NCBI GenBank assembly: GCA_963822115.1
Contig: CAWGGM010000014.1
Location: forward strand, 132,358 to 196,357
Length of the DNA: 64,000 bases
From: CAWDXG01 sp963822115
Lineage (GTDB): Bacteria > Myxococcota_A > Polyangia > Polyangiales > Polyangiaceae
Reading direction: 5' to 3'
Shown: positions 63,223 to 64,000 of the stretch, in pieces
How positions within the stretch are numbered: the first letter of the stretch is position 1
How the letters are laid out: the number at the start of each line of letters is the position of its first letter
Notes under the pieces: model-generated
Databases searched by the model: none
Told to the model about the DNA's origin: nothing
The model's input: only the letters and a program-made list of their open reading frames with translations
Made by a program: the position numbers and the translations under genes

Positions 63223-64000
63223 CTAGCGCCGTCGCCCGCGCGGCGCCGGCGGCTTGGCGTGCCGTCCGTCCTCGGGCCAGGCGTGCTTCGGGTAGCGGCG
63301 CATCAGCTCGCGGCGGATCGACGGATAGTGCCGCTCCCAGAAGCCGGACAGATCGCTGGTGACCTGCACGGCGCGCTGGTTGGGCGCGAGCAGGTGCAGC
63401 GTGAGCGGCTCGCGGCCGTCGCAGATGCGCGGCGTCTCGCCCATGCCGAAGAAGTCCTGCAGCCGCGAGGCGATCCAGGGCGGCTTGCCCGGTTCGTAGT
63501 GCACGGCCGTGCTTCGCCCGCCCGGCAGCGTGATGCGCTCGGGCGCCAGCTCGCCGAGGCGCCGCGCCGCGGGTAGCTCGGCGCGCAGCAGCGCTGCCAG
63601 ATCCAGCTGTTCGAGCTCCGAAAGACGAGTGAGCCCCTGGCACGCGCGCGCCAGCAACGCGGCATTGTCCGGCGCTTCCTCGAGCCCGAGCTCCGGACAC
63701 CTGTCGCGCACCAGCGCGATGCGAGCGCGCAGCTGCGCGAGTGCGTCGTATCCCGACAGCGGCCGGCCCTCCGCCGCCCGCAACAAGAGGCGCGACGCTT
63801 GCTCCGAAGGCGGCGCGGGCGCGCGGCTCTCGTCCAGCACCACCGAGCCGCAGCCGATGCGGCTCACGCGGTCGACGCGGCCCGCCGCGGCGTTCCACGT
63901 GAGCTCGTCGCTCATCTCCAGCAAGTCGGGGTGCAAGTCGAGCAGCCACTCGGGCTCGATGGCGCTCGCCAGCCGGACCACGCCGCCGCGCCGGCGTCCC
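63223..64000 (-). CDS. hrpB: HrpB-type ATP-dependent RNA helicase, C-terminal part (cut by window edge)
   Basis: The frame is open at the right edge, so the DEAH helicase core is outside. The visible part begins GGVVRLASAIEPEWLLDL and ends in the family signature FWERHYPSIRRELMRRYPKHAWPED followed by a basic tail. HrpB is a DEAH-box helicase of uncertain cellular role. The gene is read leftward and ends 8 bases after mutS, convergent with it. Confidence 0.92.
   Translation of the reverse strand, partial: GRRRGGVVRLASAIEPEWLLDLHPDLLEMSDELTWNAAAGRVDRVSRIGCGSVVLDESRAPAPPSEQASRLLLRAAEGRPLSGYDALAQLRARIALVRDRCPELGLEEAPDNAALLARACQGLTRLSELEQLDLAALLRAELPAARRLGELAPERITLPGGRSTAVHYEPGKPPWIASRLQDFFGMGETPRICDGREPLTLHLLAPNQRAVQVTSDLSGFWERHYPSIRRELMRRYPKHAWPEDGRHAKPPAPRGRRR

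Overview
The window is GC-rich chromosomal DNA, with third codon positions nearly always G or C. It looks like a myxobacterium, most likely of the Polyangiales (Sorangium-like) group. This is inferred from the style of the genes: Hanks-type Ser/Thr kinases fused to ATPase/TPR or cysteine-rich surface domains, many lipoproteins with long Gly/Ser/Ala/Asn linkers, NGCE..NCGxCG cysteine modules, a sigma-54 activator, and an rpoD-dnaG pair. No species marker (rRNA) is present. No insertion sequence, integrase, prophage or CRISPR array was seen.

Layout. 1-6090: housekeeping genes topA (3' part), trmFO, hemW, rsh, and one tRNA-Gly with a clear promoter and terminator. 6413-10234: a giant kinase / cyclase-like / AAA / TPR protein, followed by about 700 bases without a convincing gene that carry two 51-base hairpin repeats. 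10934-14944: a GT-C-like membrane transferase, a CBS protein, a tiny zinc ribbon and undecaprenyl-diphosphatase. 15073-23939: a second kinase with an extracytoplasmic cysteine-rich/propeller part, a von Willebrand A lipoprotein, an ArsR-rhodanese / thioredoxin-glutaredoxin / GroES operon, a HEAT-like repeat protein and two more lipoproteins. 24007-30789: a hybrid histidine kinase, then a four-gene sulfide operon (sqr - DUF1641 - tusE/dsrC-like - dsrE-like) read leftward from a near-consensus sigma-54 promoter, with a divergent sigma-54 activator that is frameshifted as given. 30826-34135: three lipoproteins. 34334-38467: rpoD and dnaG. 38649-41903: a radical SAM protein, then atpD and atpC. 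41996-47392: ksgA with a coupled lipoprotein, a membrane transferase and an S9 peptidase. 47450-55412: half a receiver domain, a DUF58 protein, a Sel1-like protein, an Omp85-like barrel (also frameshifted), a coiled-coil lipoprotein, a MoxR ATPase, a small coiled-coil ORF and a DUF4350-like protein. 55618-64000: a short charged peptide gene with a good promoter, two large surface lipoproteins, mutS, and the 3' part of hrpB.

How the parts work together. The most coherent accessory system is sulfur handling. The operon pairs a flavoprotein of the sulfide:quinone oxidoreductase type with two persulfide-carrier proteins (TusE/DsrC and DsrE types) and DUF1641. It sits beside a sigma-54 activator whose N-terminal sensor domain has a C-x5-C-x2-C-x3-C cluster. 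About 9 kb away, an ArsR repressor fused to a rhodanese domain, with an inverted repeat across its own -10 box, heads an operon with a thioredoxin-glutaredoxin fusion and GroES. This suggests a second thiol/sulfane-sulfur response. The other accessory genes are mostly cell-surface proteins sharing a lipobox, a low-complexity stalk and a cysteine-rich or beta-propeller head.

Two genes (28953-30789 and 50260-52066) each need one extra base removed to read through. Both could be sequencing indels rather than real lesions. Starts were chosen from ribosome-binding sites, signal peptides or overlaps where possible. Function is stated from recognisable family motifs; no database search was run.
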